Shown: positions 47,075-56,487 of the stretch, piece after piece
How the letters are laid out: each line of letters starts with the position of its first letter
Numbering within the stretch: the stretch's first letter is position 1
Assembly: GCA_002471275.1 (NCBI GenBank)
Contig: DKPQ01000017.1
Span: forward strand, 62,001 to 126,000
DNA: 64,000 nucleotides
Reading direction: 5' to 3'
DNA from: Flammeovirgaceae bacterium UBA7330
Lineage (GTDB): Bacteria > Bacteroidota > Bacteroidia > Cytophagales > Cyclobacteriaceae
Program-made: the position numbers and the translations under genes
Notes under the pieces: generated by a model
What the model was told of the DNA's origin: nothing
Seen by the model: the letters and a program-made list of their open reading frames with translations, nothing else
Databases searched by the model: none

Positions 47075-48325
47075 TTATTTTACAAGGACAGCCTGAGGTG
47101 ACTGGGCAAAAGCTTTCCAATGTTGTTCAGCTCTTTCTGCTGTCATCCCCCCATCAAAAACAACCATTCTATATTTCAAGGTATAGTTTTTTCCTTTCTC
47201 GATGACCCAGCTATCGTGCCGGATCGGGCAGAACTCAAAAAACATATCTCCCCGGTCTCCATTGGCATTGATCGGCCATACACGCATGGGCTCCGGGTGG
47301 GCCCGGTTGCCAGGGTGACTCATAAAGAGCACGCCGCTACGCCCGGAGGCTGATTCACCTTCTACAATACACCACCTGGCTTCAGTACCATCTGCTTTAA
47401 GACGGTCATGACCTTCTGAGGTCAGAACTGTGCAATTGTCTTTGTGCCACTTTTCCGTCATTCGCATACCTATTCCTCCGCCGTATCTATAAGCATCAAA
47501 CACGATACCTGAATCCAAAGGGCTATTGATTGTGGTGGTGTAATCAATCATGTATGAACTTCCGGAGGGGTCTACATTCCATGCATTTACCTGCAATTGC
47601 TCGTTGATAGCTACCTGGTCTTCGCCTTTGGCACCAAAATCCAGATGTTCCTGTAATGCGGTAAACCCTGCATATACTTCTCCTTCCTCCATGCTTAAAA
47701 GCTTTGAAAATCTCACGGATCCTTCACCACTGGCAAGGTTCCAGAAGTCCACAGGGCGACCATTAATCTGTGTTTTGGTCCAGGGTCCCCAGATGCCATA
47801 ATGGTGATAATGGTCGGGAGCCTGAATACGAGTAAGCACCTCCCCCGATGGGCTCCAGAGTGGATGGATAAAACCCGATTTCCGATAAATCGGATTTACG
47901 CCCTCAGGAGGATAGGTCATGGCAGTTTGATAGTTGAGAATTGGTTTGCCATTAGCCAGCAGCTTTACGCCCTCATTGTCTTTCTGAAGCCCGATTGATG
48001 ACCCCTTTTCATTGCTTTCCGAAACTTTAAGAACAAATTCATTTTTTTCTCCGGCCTCCAGGGTCTTGTCAGTCGCGAAATTCAGTATGACTCTTCCCCC
48101 TTTATTGATCTGGCTGAGCAGAGCTATCTGATTCTTTTTTTCAAGTCGGAATAGTTGAAAGCTGGTATTATTGACATTCAGTCCGAAAGAGGTGATGTCT
48201 ACACTTACTGGGTTGCCTGCTGTGATAGCCTCAGTAAGTTTTAAGTTGAATTTTAACTCCTGAGCCGAGAGGTCAAGGGCCAATAAAAAAAGCAAAGTGT
48301 AGAGAAGTTGGGGTCCGAGTCTCAT
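47075..48325 (-). CDS. Secreted DUF6807 (PmoA-family) protein
   Basis: This 416-residue protein has a signal peptide (about 1-21, ending ALDLSAQ). The C-terminal two thirds carry the pattern of DUF6807: GFIHPLWSPSGEVLTRIQAP, DHYHHYGIWGPWTKTQING, GIGMRMTEKWHKDN, VLFMSHPGNRAHPEPMRVWP and DMFFEFCPIRHDSWVIEKGK. The database name PmoA (methane oxygenase) is a misnomer for these. They are found in sugar-use clusters and their activity is not settled. It is the first gene of the leftward arm, read away from the AraC gene, and its upstream region holds candidate AraC sites. Confidence 0.87.
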   Translation of the reverse strand: MRLGPQLLYTLLFLLALDLSAQELKFNLKLTEAITAGNPVSVDITSFGLNVNNTSFQLFRLEKKNQIALLSQINKGGRVILNFATDKTLEAGEKNEFVLKVSESNEKGSSIGLQKDNEGVKLLANGKPILNYQTAMTYPPEGVNPIYRKSGFIHPLWSPSGEVLTRIQAPDHYHHYGIWGPWTKTQINGRPVDFWNLASGEGSVRFSKLLSMEEGEVYAGFTALQEHLDFGAKGEDQVAINEQLQVNAWNVDPSGSSYMIDYTTTINSPLDSGIVFDAYRYGGGIGMRMTEKWHKDNCTVLTSEGHDRLKADGTEARWCIVEGESASGRSGVLFMSHPGNRAHPEPMRVWPINANGDRGDMFFEFCPIRHDSWVIEKGKNYTLKYRMVVFDGGMTAERAEQHWKAFAQSPQAVLVK

Positions 48326-48377
48326 ATTAGGTAATGTTGTTGAAGCAAAAGTAAGTGAGTATAAGAATCAATTCTAG

Positions 48378-48412
48378 TATGTATATTGCATACATAAATA
48401 CTTTCATTGCAT
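48378..48412. promoter_or_regulatory. Candidate AraC-protein operator between the DUF6807 and araC genes
   Basis: TATGTAT (48378-48384) and ATACATA (48390-48396) form an inverted repeat. It contains ATTGCATACATA (48385-48396), the reverse complement of TATGTATGCAAT found at 49533-49544. A second ATTGCAT lies at 48406-48412, 21 bases on, two helical turns away. The position in the 150-base divergent gap fits a dual promoter/operator. Confidence 0.5.
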
Positions 48413-48475
48413 TCTATTTAGGAGGCAATATACTTCTTATATATATGGTGTGAGATTGTAAAAAGCAAGCTGGTC

Positions 48476-49354
48476 ATGAAAATAATGCATGAACATCTCA
48501 GCTTCAATAGCTCGGGATCCTTCAGGATTAAATGGGATGATTTTCCCCACTTCACGTTTCCATGGCATTTCCATTCCGAGTACGAAATTGTCTATGTCAT
48601 TCAGAGTTTCGGGAAGCGTTTTGTCGGGGATCACATCAGTCATTTTGAAGCTGGTGACCTGGTGTTGTTGGGCAGTAACCTGCCTCATTTCTGGAAGAAC
48701 GATGAGTTATTTCATCAAAATAACCCTAAATACTGGGTGAATGCCGTAGTGATTCATTTCCCTGTAGATTTTTTTAAGGATCAGATCAATAATTACCCTG
48801 AATTTTATCGAATCAAAGACCTGCTTTGTCGAGCTGCCAGGGGCCTTAGCTTTGACCTGAGTGTAACCAGTGTGATCGGACCAAAGCTTAAAAACTTACT
48901 TGATCTGGACGGATTTGAAAGAACTATGAGCTTTTTGTCAATACTAGATGAAATGGCTGTCACAGAGCAATATGAACTACTGGCTAGTAAATCCTTTGTG
49001 CCCAATGTGGTGGACTGGTCCGGGAGCAGGCTGGACAAAGTAATGTATCTGGTCAATTCGGGTTATCGTCAATCGTTGCGATTGGAAGATGTTGCTGATC
49101 AGATTGGGATGAATAGCTCGGCTTTTAGTCGCTACTTCAAGGAAAAGACCGGTAAATCGTTTTCTGATTTTATCATTGAGATGCGGGTGAGCTATGCTTG
49201 CAAACTTCTGACAGAAGGAAAACTTAGTATTACACAGGTTTGTTTTGAGAGCGGATTCAATAATCTCTCAAATTTCAACAGGCAGTTTAGGAAAATAATG
49301 TCTTATACGCCTTCCCAATTCCAGGAGCAATACCACAGCGCCAGCGTGGTATAA
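48476..49354 (+). CDS. AraC-family transcriptional regulator, locus D
   Basis: This 292-residue protein starts ATG 48476 (48485 also possible). The N-terminal cupin-like sensor is about 10-140 (FPWHFHSEYEIVYVIQSFGK, FEAGDLVLLGSNLPHFW). The C-terminal double helix-turn-helix is about 185-285 (SLRLEDVADQIGMNSSAFSR, FKEKTGKSFSDFIIEMRVSY, ITQVCFESGFNNLSNFNRQF, then TPSQFQ). It should bind a cytosolic sugar and turn on one or both arms of locus D. It sits between the leftward uronate arm and the rightward SusCD arm. This is a different control mode from the sigma/anti-sigma pairs of the other loci. Confidence 0.93.
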   Translation: MKIMHEHLSFNSSGSFRIKWDDFPHFTFPWHFHSEYEIVYVIQSFGKRFVGDHISHFEAGDLVLLGSNLPHFWKNDELFHQNNPKYWVNAVVIHFPVDFFKDQINNYPEFYRIKDLLCRAARGLSFDLSVTSVIGPKLKNLLDLDGFERTMSFLSILDEMAVTEQYELLASKSFVPNVVDWSGSRLDKVMYLVNSGYRQSLRLEDVADQIGMNSSAFSRYFKEKTGKSFSDFIIEMRVSYACKLLTEGKLSITQVCFESGFNNLSNFNRQFRKIMSYTPSQFQEQYHSASVV

Positions 49355-49491
49355 ATGATGTATCAACAGCTATTTTATCAAACTCACAATTTGGACACCC
49401 AAATCAACGTGTTTTTTGAACTGATCTGATAATATGATTGATGAGTCTTAAATATTTTAATGAACACCTTGTGATGCGTGTAAAATATTGA

Positions 49492-49544
49492 ATGCAATCC
49501 GATAATCAAATGCTAAATCACTCCTTTCTGGTTATGTATGCAAT
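49492..49544 (+). promoter_or_regulatory. Candidate AraC-protein sites upstream of locus D susC
   Basis: ATGCAAT occurs at 49492-49498 (followed by CCGATAAT) and again at 49538-49544 (followed by GATAAT) within TATGTATGCAAT. The 12-base word is identical to the one in the DUF6807/araC gap, on the other strand. The pair lies 450-500 bases before susC, or 80-130 bases before the small open frame at 49626. Confidence 0.45.
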
Positions 49545-49625
49545 GATAATACTCACCTCTGCAATAAAAATACTAGAATTGGCAATTTTCCACTTCTAAA
49601 TTTAAGGTTGTAATTAACCCAATCT

Positions 49626-49850
49626 ATGACTCAGGTGAAGAAGCCCATAAAAAATATCCGGGGTATATCATTAAGATTATATAATCCTGGTGATTCAAAG
49701 ATCACAGCAAAAGGCATAGGTTTTTCAATAGCCATTAAACAGATCAGTTATTTTATTATGAATAATGGTCAGGTGGACATGGTATTGATTACTGAACACA
49801 ACCGTACTGCAATATTTTTTAACCATAAAACCTCGAAATATATGATATAA
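49626..49850 (+). CDS. Small open frame between araC and susC, unknown
   Basis: This is a 74-residue frame of unknown family. It has basic residues at the front (MTQVKKPIKNIRG), then alternating beta-type stretches (ISLRLYN, GIGFSIAIKQISYFIM, QVDMVLITEH). It sits just after the candidate AraC sites and 18 bases before a hairpin that leads susC. Codon choice looks ordinary for the window. It may be a real small gene or a chance frame in a long leader. Without it, 49355-49994 would be a 640-base gap. Confidence 0.3.
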   Translation: MTQVKKPIKNIRGISLRLYNPGDSKITAKGIGFSIAIKQISYFIMNNGQVDMVLITEHNRTAIFFNHKTSKYMI

Positions 49851-49868
49851 TATCAATACAAAAAGGAA

Positions 49869-49889
49869 GGGATCAGCAAAGCTGACCCC
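49869..49889 (+). promoter_or_regulatory. Hairpin upstream of locus D susC
   Basis: GGGATCAGC (49869-49877) pairs with GCTGACCCC (49881-49889) with one mismatch and an AAA loop, about 105 bases before the susC ATG. It recalls the hairpins placed before the other susC genes. Confidence 0.45.
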
Positions 49890-49994
49890 CAGTCACATAT
49901 TTGCGATAGCAACTCTGAATAATGACGCTCAAATCAACATAGAGAGTTGACTATCAATTAGTTAAACAATAAATATTTAACCAAAAACAAAAAT

Positions 49995-52900
49995 ATGAAG
50001 AGTAAATTTACTCATACCATTGTTATGGTATTTAATATGTTGGGAAAGTTGCTTATTGTGCTCTTTCTAACAACAAATCTGGCTCTGGGTAGTGATGGGA
50101 TTGCCAAGGGAGATAACCCAGGAGACAAAAATCCCAAAAACAATAACAAATCAGAGACTTTACAACGCAGAATTTCCGGAAATGTTACGGATGAGACTGG
50201 CGAATCCCTGCCAGGTGCAACTGTACTGGAAAAAGGCACGTCAAATGGAACTATCACTGATGTGGATGGTAATTTCTCCATCACAGTCCAGGATAACAAC
50301 GCTGTTCTGCAGATTTCATTTGTGGGTTATGAATCCCAGGAAATAACTGTTGGAAACCAAAGCACCATAAATGTTTCTATGGTGCCTGATTCAGAACAGC
50401 TCGATGAAGTTGTGGTTGTGGGATATGGTACCCAGAAAAAGAGAGATCTCACAGGGGCAGTAGGTCAGATTGATGCAACTAAGATCGCCAATCAATCGCC
50501 AAACTCTGTAACAGACATCTTGCGGGCCAATGTTCCTGGTCTGAACATAGGCTTCAACAATTCCCCTAAGGGTGTAAGTGAGATTCAGGTTCGTGGAAAC
50601 AACTCATTGAATGCAGGAACACAGCCTCTTATCGTACTGGATGGTACTATCTATAATGGTGACCTTTCTTCCATCAACCCCAATGATATCGATAAGATTG
50701 ACGTGATGAAAGATGCCAGCTCTGCGGCAGTTTATGGTGCAAGAGGGGCTAATGGGGTCATTCTCATTACGACCAAAAGAGGTACGACAGAGAAACCGAC
50801 CATTAATGTGGCAACATCTTATGGCATGGCATCCAAGGCTTTTGATAATCCTCCTTATGGACCGCAGGAATATGCTGCATGGAGAACAGATGTATTCAAA
50901 AGCATCAACTACGGAGTGGATGACCAGCCGGGCTATTTTGATAATCCTGACAATCTTCCGGCAGGAGTATCACTTTCAGATTGGCTGGCTTATGATGGAG
51001 CGACAGGAGACCCAACAACGGCGTGGTTGAATAGAATTGGTTTTCAGGATGTGGAAATAGGAAACTATCTGGCTGGAAGAAGTGTGAACTGGTATGACAT
51101 GATCTTTCAGAATGGTACCCGAAGTGACCTAAACTTAAGTTTGTCTGGTCAAAAGTCTGACCTGAAATATTTCTGGTCTATCAACAAAATGAGTAACGAA
51201 GGCATCGTCGTTGGCGAAAAATATGAAACCATCAGGACCCGGTTAAACCTGGATGCAAAGGTGGTCGACTGGCTTTCGGTGGGTGTGAATGCGCAATTCT
51301 CACAGGGTGATGAAAGTTCGGTACCTGCTGAATGGGAGATGTATTGGAGAGATTCTCCATGGGGATCTGAATTGAATGATGCAGGAACAGGTCTAAGATT
51401 TAGTCCGCAGGATGATCCGGGAACAGGAGCAAGACATCCTTTTTTAAGGAGGACTTATACTGATCGTGAAATCAAGGAAAATATCCTGAATGCACGGGTT
51501 TATTCTTTGATCACATTACCACTTGGTTTTTCTTATCAGCTGGCTTTTACCAACAGGTTTGAATGGAGTCACAATTTCACACATGAATCCTCTGCAAGTC
51601 CGGAATGGGCCACAGGTACGGCTTTTCGTGACAATACAGAGATCCATGAGTGGCAGTTGGAAAATATCTTTAAATGGAATAAGACATTTGGAAATCATTC
51701 AATTGATGCGACTTATCTGATCTATGCTGAACAATTTGAAAGTGCAAATGCCAGAACAACCAATACACTATTCAGTCCGAATGACCTGCTTGGATATAAT
51801 AATCTTAGCTTAGGTACAGCTCCGAGTCTCGGTGGTGAAGATTTAATCAGTACCGGAGATGCCATGATGGGTAGGGTTAATTATAGCTTCAAATCCAAAT
51901 ATCTGTTTTCTGCTTCAGCTCGTAGAGATGGTTATTCGGCCTTTGGTCCGGAAAATAAAAGGGCGACTTTCCCATCATTGAGTGGAGGCTGGGTCATTTC
52001 TGATGAATCATTTTTTGACGTAGGACCTATTGACTTTTTGAAGTTGAGAGTTTCATGGGGTATCAATGGAAACAGGAATATTGGTAGATATGCTTACTTA
52101 TCTCAGTTATCTGATAATAAGGTTTTGATCGTTAATGGAGGATCAGTAACACCGGTTGCCACACTTGATCCTGCCACGATGCAGAATTCAGGGCTTAAAT
52201 GGGAGAGAACTACTGCGACAAACTTTGGTTTAGACTTTAGTTTATTCTCTGGCATCATAGATGGATCGATGGAAGTTTATCAAATGCTCACAAATGATCT
52301 GTTGGTGTCCAGGGCATTACCGGATGTGACTGGCTATACCAATGTTCTCTCGAATCTTGGTGAGGTCCAGAACAATGGTTTCGAACTCTCGCTCAACAGC
52401 AGAAACATCAGCAATGCCAATTTCAAATGGTCATCCATGGTCAACTTCTCATTAAACAGAAATAAGATCAACAGTCTGTATGGTGATCTGGATGAAAACG
52501 GAGAAGAACTGGATGATCCCACCAACCAGTGGTTCATTGGTCAGGATATTGATGTATTGTGGGGGCAACGGGTGCTTGGAGTCTGGCAATTAGGTCAGGA
52601 AGCTGAGGCCGATGTCTATGGTCAGTTTCCTGGGGATTTCCAAGTCCTGGACAAAAACGATGATGGTGTATTCACCATTGAAGACAATGAATTCCTGGGG
52701 TATGCTACGCCAAGGTTCAGATGGACACTCGTCAACAGTTTCAATTTTTTCCAGCACTTTGATTTAAGCATTGAGATGTACTCATTGTGGGGTATGAAGA
52801 GGGAGTTTAATGAAGCCAAGAACAGAGATAGTTTTGTTGACAGAACGAATTCTATTCAGTACCCTTACTGGACACCAGAAAATCCTCAGACGGAATGGGG

Positions 52901-53177
52901 AAGACTGTTCTCAAGCGAAGGTGGTGCTAATTTCAATGTTTACAGAAATAACTCCTTTATCAGGCTTCAGAATGTAACGTTATCCTATACTGTGCCACAG
53001 CAAATTCTGGATGATATCAAAATACAGAGCCTAAGAGTCTATGGAAACATCAGAAATGCAGCGGTTTGGGCTCCTGACTGGGAAATTTGGGATCCGGAAG
53101 CAGCAGATGTGGATGGTGTCTCTGGAAGCGGACCATCTCCACGGTTCTTCACGCTGGGATTAAATCTGACTTTATAA
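49995..53177 (+). CDS. SusC-like TonB-dependent receptor without STN domain, locus D
   Basis: This is a 1060-residue outer-membrane importer. A signal sequence (about 1-33; LIVLFLTTNLALGSDG) is followed after a short basic linker directly by the carboxypeptidase-like domain (about 55-130; ISGNVTDETGESLPGATVLE, SFVGYESQEITV). The plug starts at VVVVGYGTQKKRDLTGAV and runs to GVILITTKRGT, and the barrel ends FFTLGLNLTL. The STN domain present in the four other SusC proteins is missing, which agrees with the lack of a sigma/FecR pair here. SusD is seven bases downstream. Confidence 0.94.
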   Translation: MKSKFTHTIVMVFNMLGKLLIVLFLTTNLALGSDGIAKGDNPGDKNPKNNNKSETLQRRISGNVTDETGESLPGATVLEKGTSNGTITDVDGNFSITVQDNNAVLQISFVGYESQEITVGNQSTINVSMVPDSEQLDEVVVVGYGTQKKRDLTGAVGQIDATKIANQSPNSVTDILRANVPGLNIGFNNSPKGVSEIQVRGNNSLNAGTQPLIVLDGTIYNGDLSSINPNDIDKIDVMKDASSAAVYGARGANGVILITTKRGTTEKPTINVATSYGMASKAFDNPPYGPQEYAAWRTDVFKSINYGVDDQPGYFDNPDNLPAGVSLSDWLAYDGATGDPTTAWLNRIGFQDVEIGNYLAGRSVNWYDMIFQNGTRSDLNLSLSGQKSDLKYFWSINKMSNEGIVVGEKYETIRTRLNLDAKVVDWLSVGVNAQFSQGDESSVPAEWEMYWRDSPWGSELNDAGTGLRFSPQDDPGTGARHPFLRRTYTDREIKENILNARVYSLITLPLGFSYQLAFTNRFEWSHNFTHESSASPEWATGTAFRDNTEIHEWQLENIFKWNKTFGNHSIDATYLIYAEQFESANARTTNTLFSPNDLLGYNNLSLGTAPSLGGEDLISTGDAMMGRVNYSFKSKYLFSASARRDGYSAFGPENKRATFPSLSGGWVISDESFFDVGPIDFLKLRVSWGINGNRNIGRYAYLSQLSDNKVLIVNGGSVTPVATLDPATMQNSGLKWERTTATNFGLDFSLFSGIIDGSMEVYQMLTNDLLVSRALPDVTGYTNVLSNLGEVQNNGFELSLNSRNISNANFKWSSMVNFSLNRNKINSLYGDLDENGEELDDPTNQWFIGQDIDVLWGQRVLGVWQLGQEAEADVYGQFPGDFQVLDKNDDGVFTIEDNEFLGYATPRFRWTLVNSFNFFQHFDLSIEMYSLWGMKREFNEAKNRDSFVDRTNSIQYPYWTPENPQTEWGRLFSSEGGANFNVYRNNSFIRLQNVTLSYTVPQQILDDIKIQSLRVYGNIRNAAVWAPDWEIWDPEAADVDGVSGSGPSPRFFTLGLNLTL

Positions 53178-53183
53178 GCTCAA

Positions 53184-55037
53184 ATGAAAAATATCATGAA
53201 AAAGAATATAGAAAATTTAATGAAGGCCTTGTTGACGGCAACCCTGGTTATCGTTACCATGACAGGCTGTGATGAAGAATTTCTGGATCCTGATCCCCTT
53301 TCATTCTACACACCTGACAATGCACTGGGTGATGCAGATGGCATGTATGCATTACTCATGGGTGCAAGCAGGCGGATGAATGCAGAATGGTATGGGGATG
53401 GTGCTCCCATCATTACTGAGAATATTTTTTCTGAAGTAGCTGTTGAAGGTACTACTGATAAGACTGGGCCTGCCCAGGATCTGAATTTGCTGATTCTACC
53501 TGATGCTCCCCTAAATAGTGCAGACAGAAACAGGATTGGATGGTACTGGCAGGAATTTTATGAGAATATCAAATTGGCCAATACAGTGGTGAGTAGAATT
53601 GATGTACCTACATACCAATCAGAAGAGGAGCGAAACGCAGTTTTAGGTACGGCTTACTTTCACAGGGCTTATGCTTACTATCGATTGACACAGCAATTTG
53701 GTGATGTCCCTCTTTTGCTTGAAGAGCTTACCACTCCAAAGCTGGACTTTAGGTCTACTGCCAGGATGACCATCTTACAGAAAATGAAGGATGACCTGGA
53801 ATTTGCTGCTCAATGGGTTCCGGCTAGTGTAGCTGTTGGAGAAGTAAGTAAAGGTGCAGTTAACCACTTACTGACAAAAGTAAGCCTGGCGCTTGCGGAT
53901 TTTGATGGAGCCATTGCTGCTGCAACTGCCGTTATTAATGGACCTTATTCCCTACAGACTGCCAGGTATGGTGTAGATGCCAGTGACGCAACAAAAAATG
54001 TAATCTGGGACTTACACAGACCTGAAAATAAGGCCTCAAACCCTGGAATGATCCTCTTAAGTGTTTCCAGGTTAGAATTTGCAGGAAATGGAAGCCAGAC
54101 TTCTACCAGTGCGATGCGACAGGCTGTTCCGCTGTGGTGGAGGTTCATCAATACCCCGGATGGATTCAATGGTATGTCCGATAGTCCTGATGCAGAGATC
54201 CCGTATGTACTTCAATTTGGAAGGGGGATTGGAAGGAATAGAGGCGTACCTTACAGTACCCAGTATATCTGGAATGATCCGAATGATCCTGGTGATCTGG
54301 ATTTAAGGCACGCTCCGGGAAACTGGATGGACATGGAGGATCTTACCTATAATGCCGAATCACTGAAAACCAACGGAAGTACATTCTACGATCAGAATCT
54401 TCAGCTTAAAAACAACGCTGGTACAGTATTGTGTTCTGATACCATTCGTAACTGGTATGGTTGGCCTCACTACAAATTGTTTATTCCTGATCCTACGGCA
54501 TCTCGGCCTTCAGGTGGACATTCAGACTGGTATGTTTTCCGTCTGGCAGAGACGTATCTGCTTCGTGCGGAGGCCTACTTCTGGAACAATCAACTACAAC
54601 TTGCGGCTGATGATATCAATATGGTCCGCAATAGGGCTGGTGCACCTGATATGCCAGCTGGTGATGTAAATATTGGTACTATTCTGGATGAAAGAGCCAG
54701 GGAGCTGTATTATGAAGAGCCCAGAAATACGGAGCTCACCAGGATAGCTTTCATCTTGGCCATGACAGGTAAGACGGCCTATAATGGAAAGACCTATACC
54801 ATGGGGAATTTTCATACGGATAACTTCTGGTACGACAGGATCATGGAAACTACGGACTTTTACAATAAAGGTGTTATTACCATCCATGGGGATGAGTATA
54901 CCATGAGTCCGTATCACGTATTGTATCCTGTGCCAGCTTCTTCCATCAATGGGAATACACAAGGGCGAATCAATCAGAACCTGGGTTATCCGGGGGCTGA
55001 AAAAAATGTAGAGCCATTGACTACGATTGAAGAATAA
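53184..55037 (+). CDS. SusD-like glycan-binding lipoprotein, locus D
   Basis: This protein has 617 residues. The lipoprotein signal is [20 protein letters not shown]; the start could also be 53196 or 53220, which give a more usual signal length. SusD parts are [59 protein letters not shown] and a C-terminal [14 protein letters not shown] and [10 protein letters not shown]. It pairs with the STN-less SusC. A strong terminator follows after 21 bases. Confidence 0.93.
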   Translation: MKNIMKKNIENLMKALLTATLVIVTMTGCDEEFLDPDPLSFYTPDNALGDADGMYALLMGASRRMNAEWYGDGAPIITENIFSEVAVEGTTDKTGPAQDLNLLILPDAPLNSADRNRIGWYWQEFYENIKLANTVVSRIDVPTYQSEEERNAVLGTAYFHRAYAYYRLTQQFGDVPLLLEELTTPKLDFRSTARMTILQKMKDDLEFAAQWVPASVAVGEVSKGAVNHLLTKVSLALADFDGAIAAATAVINGPYSLQTARYGVDASDATKNVIWDLHRPENKASNPGMILLSVSRLEFAGNGSQTSTSAMRQAVPLWWRFINTPDGFNGMSDSPDAEIPYVLQFGRGIGRNRGVPYSTQYIWNDPNDPGDLDLRHAPGNWMDMEDLTYNAESLKTNGSTFYDQNLQLKNNAGTVLCSDTIRNWYGWPHYKLFIPDPTASRPSGGHSDWYVFRLAETYLLRAEAYFWNNQLQLAADDINMVRNRAGAPDMPAGDVNIGTILDERARELYYEEPRNTELTRIAFILAMTGKTAYNGKTYTMGNFHTDNFWYDRIMETTDFYNKGVITIHGDEYTMSPYHVLYPVPASSINGNTQGRINQNLGYPGAEKNVEPLTTIEE

Positions 55038-55058
55038 TTGGTTTACTTCTTTGAATCT

Positions 55059-55092
55059 AAGGGTACCCTTCTCTGAGGGGTACCTTTTTTTT
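55059..55092 (+). terminator. Rho-independent terminator after locus D susD
   Basis: AAGGGTACCC (55059-55068) pairs, with one bulged G, with GGGGTACCTT (55077-55086), followed by a run of eight T. This is the clearest intrinsic terminator of the window, so DUF1080 probably has its own promoter or relies on read-through. Confidence 0.8.
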
Positions 55093-55175
55093 GTGCTTTT
55101 TTTGATTGGAATGCTGCTCAGACACGTTAGTTGGCTTATTTTTAGCCTTCTAAATTTCAAAACCCAAGACCTAAA

Positions 55176-55940
55176 ATGAAACATCTTCAAATTCTGACAG
55201 TGGTTGCATTCATAACATTTATGGGTTGCAAGCCCTCTGATAAATCAAAGGAGGAAAACGCAACTATCGAAAAACAGGAAACTGTTGCGGCATCCAATGA
55301 AAGCGAATGGATCACATTATTCGATGGGAAATCTTTAGATAACTGGACCGGTTGGGAATCAGCCGAACCACCAAAAGTTTGGTCCGTCACTTCGGATGGC
55401 ATGTTGTTTTGTCGAGCCCTGGATAAAGATGATGCCAAACCTGGTGATAAAGGAATCATTGTGACAAAAGATCAATATGATAATTTTCACTTGAAACTGG
55501 AATGGAAAATCTCCGAAGGTGGGAACTCTGGTATTTTCTATCTGGGGAGCAAAGAATATGAATCCATTGTACCCTCCGCACCTGAGATGCAAGTGCTGGA
55601 CAATGACAAACATCCAGATGCAAAGAAGGGAAAGGATGGTAACAGGAAAGCAGGCTCACTCTACGACCTGATTCCAGCTACTCCTCAAAATGCAAAACCT
55701 GTTGGTGAGTGGAATACCGCTGAAGTAATCGTGAAAGACCGCCATGTCATTCACAAGCAGAACGGTGAGATCGTAGTAGAAGTGGATTTGGATACCGATG
55801 CCTGGAAGGAATTAGTGGCAGGTAGCAAATTTCCTAAAATCCGAGAAAACTGGTATCAGGTACCACAAAAGGGATATATCGCTTTACAGGATCATAACAA
55901 TGATGTGTGGTTCCGAAACATCATGATAAAGGAGTTGTAA
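55176..55940 (+). CDS. DUF1080 (3-keto-disaccharide hydrolase) lipoprotein
   Basis: This 254-residue protein has a lipoprotein signal (VVAFITFMGCKPSDK). The lectin-like jelly-roll domain of DUF1080 fills about 42-254: WITLFDGKSLDNWTGWESAE, FHLKLEWKISEGGNSGIFYL, MQVLDNDKHPDAKKG, AGSLYDLIPATPQNAKPVGE, WNTAEVIVKDRHVIHKQNG and GYIALQDHNNDVWFRNIMIK. Members hydrolyse 3-keto glycosides made by a 3-dehydrogenase. The GMC dehydrogenase pair 550 bases downstream could supply that substrate, which is the main clue to the chemistry of locus D. Confidence 0.9.
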   Translation: MKHLQILTVVAFITFMGCKPSDKSKEENATIEKQETVAASNESEWITLFDGKSLDNWTGWESAEPPKVWSVTSDGMLFCRALDKDDAKPGDKGIIVTKDQYDNFHLKLEWKISEGGNSGIFYLGSKEYESIVPSAPEMQVLDNDKHPDAKKGKDGNRKAGSLYDLIPATPQNAKPVGEWNTAEVIVKDRHVIHKQNGEIVVEVDLDTDAWKELVAGSKFPKIRENWYQVPQKGYIALQDHNNDVWFRNIMIKEL

Positions 55941-56071
55941 ATCGTTTTCCCCTTCCCCAGATCTGTCCACCGACAGACCTGACCGCCCGCTGACACTTTC
56001 ATCATTACTAATTGCTTGAAAGTAGCCTGTTGGGGGGAAGGCTATGGAAAAGGATGTAGACCCAAATTTGT

Positions 56072-56230
56072 CTATAGTAAGGCATAGATCACTAACCCCA
56101 GAATAGCAGCAGTAGCAATGGTTAAATAAACGATTAAAAATGAACCTACCTTTTCGACAACATTTAGCCGTTTTTCAGCTATAGCATTGGCATGTATCAA
56201 TTCAGCAGTTACTGTTTCAAGGTCTTTCAT
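56072..56230 (-). CDS. Small single-pass membrane protein (52 residues)
   Basis: This small gene on the minus strand starts ATG 56230 (a GTG at 56248, next to upstream stops, would add six residues). It has an amphipathic, charged N-terminal half (MKDLETVTAELIHANAIAEK, then RLNVVEKVG) and one C-terminal membrane helix (SFLIVYLTIATAAILGLVIY) with ALL at the end, a tail-anchored layout. The protein-like pattern supports a real gene, but I know no family for it. It lies in the 547-base interval 55941-56487, between DUF1080 and the dehydrogenase small subunit, on the opposite strand. Confidence 0.55.
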   Translation of the reverse strand: MKDLETVTAELIHANAIAEKRLNVVEKVGSFLIVYLTIATAAILGLVIYALL

Positions 56231-56302
56231 TCTCTTACTTAAATCCACTTATCAAATATAATAAACGTTGAAGTAAATAAGTAAGTTGATCAATAAGCTT
56301 AA

Positions 56303-56322
56303 TGACGGTGTTGTCACCGTCA
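56303..56322. repeat. Perfect short palindrome, GGTG-N4-CACC type
   Basis: TGACGGTG (56303-56310) and CACCGTCA (56315-56322) form an 8-base stem with a TTGT loop, the same layout as at 42994-43013. CTGACACTT also recurs nearby (around 55990 and 56369). The rest of 55941-56071 and 56323-56487 shows nothing recognisable. Confidence 0.45.
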
Positions 56323-56487
56323 TAAACGTTTTAGAAAGTGCTACGGTAAATTCTGATCGGTGACGATGCTGACACTTCATTGGTCAATCCGTCAAGAAAA
56401 GCATTCTCAAGATCAGGCCTTTCGGTTTCCTGTATTGATCGATTCATCTATATTTGAAATTCTGAAACAGGTTGAACCTAAATACTC

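Noticed and set aside
47075..48325. Methane oxygenase (PmoA) as a function
   Set aside because: The family label is a known misnomer. The protein is a secreted DUF6807 member in a sugar locus, with no sign of a membrane monooxygenase.
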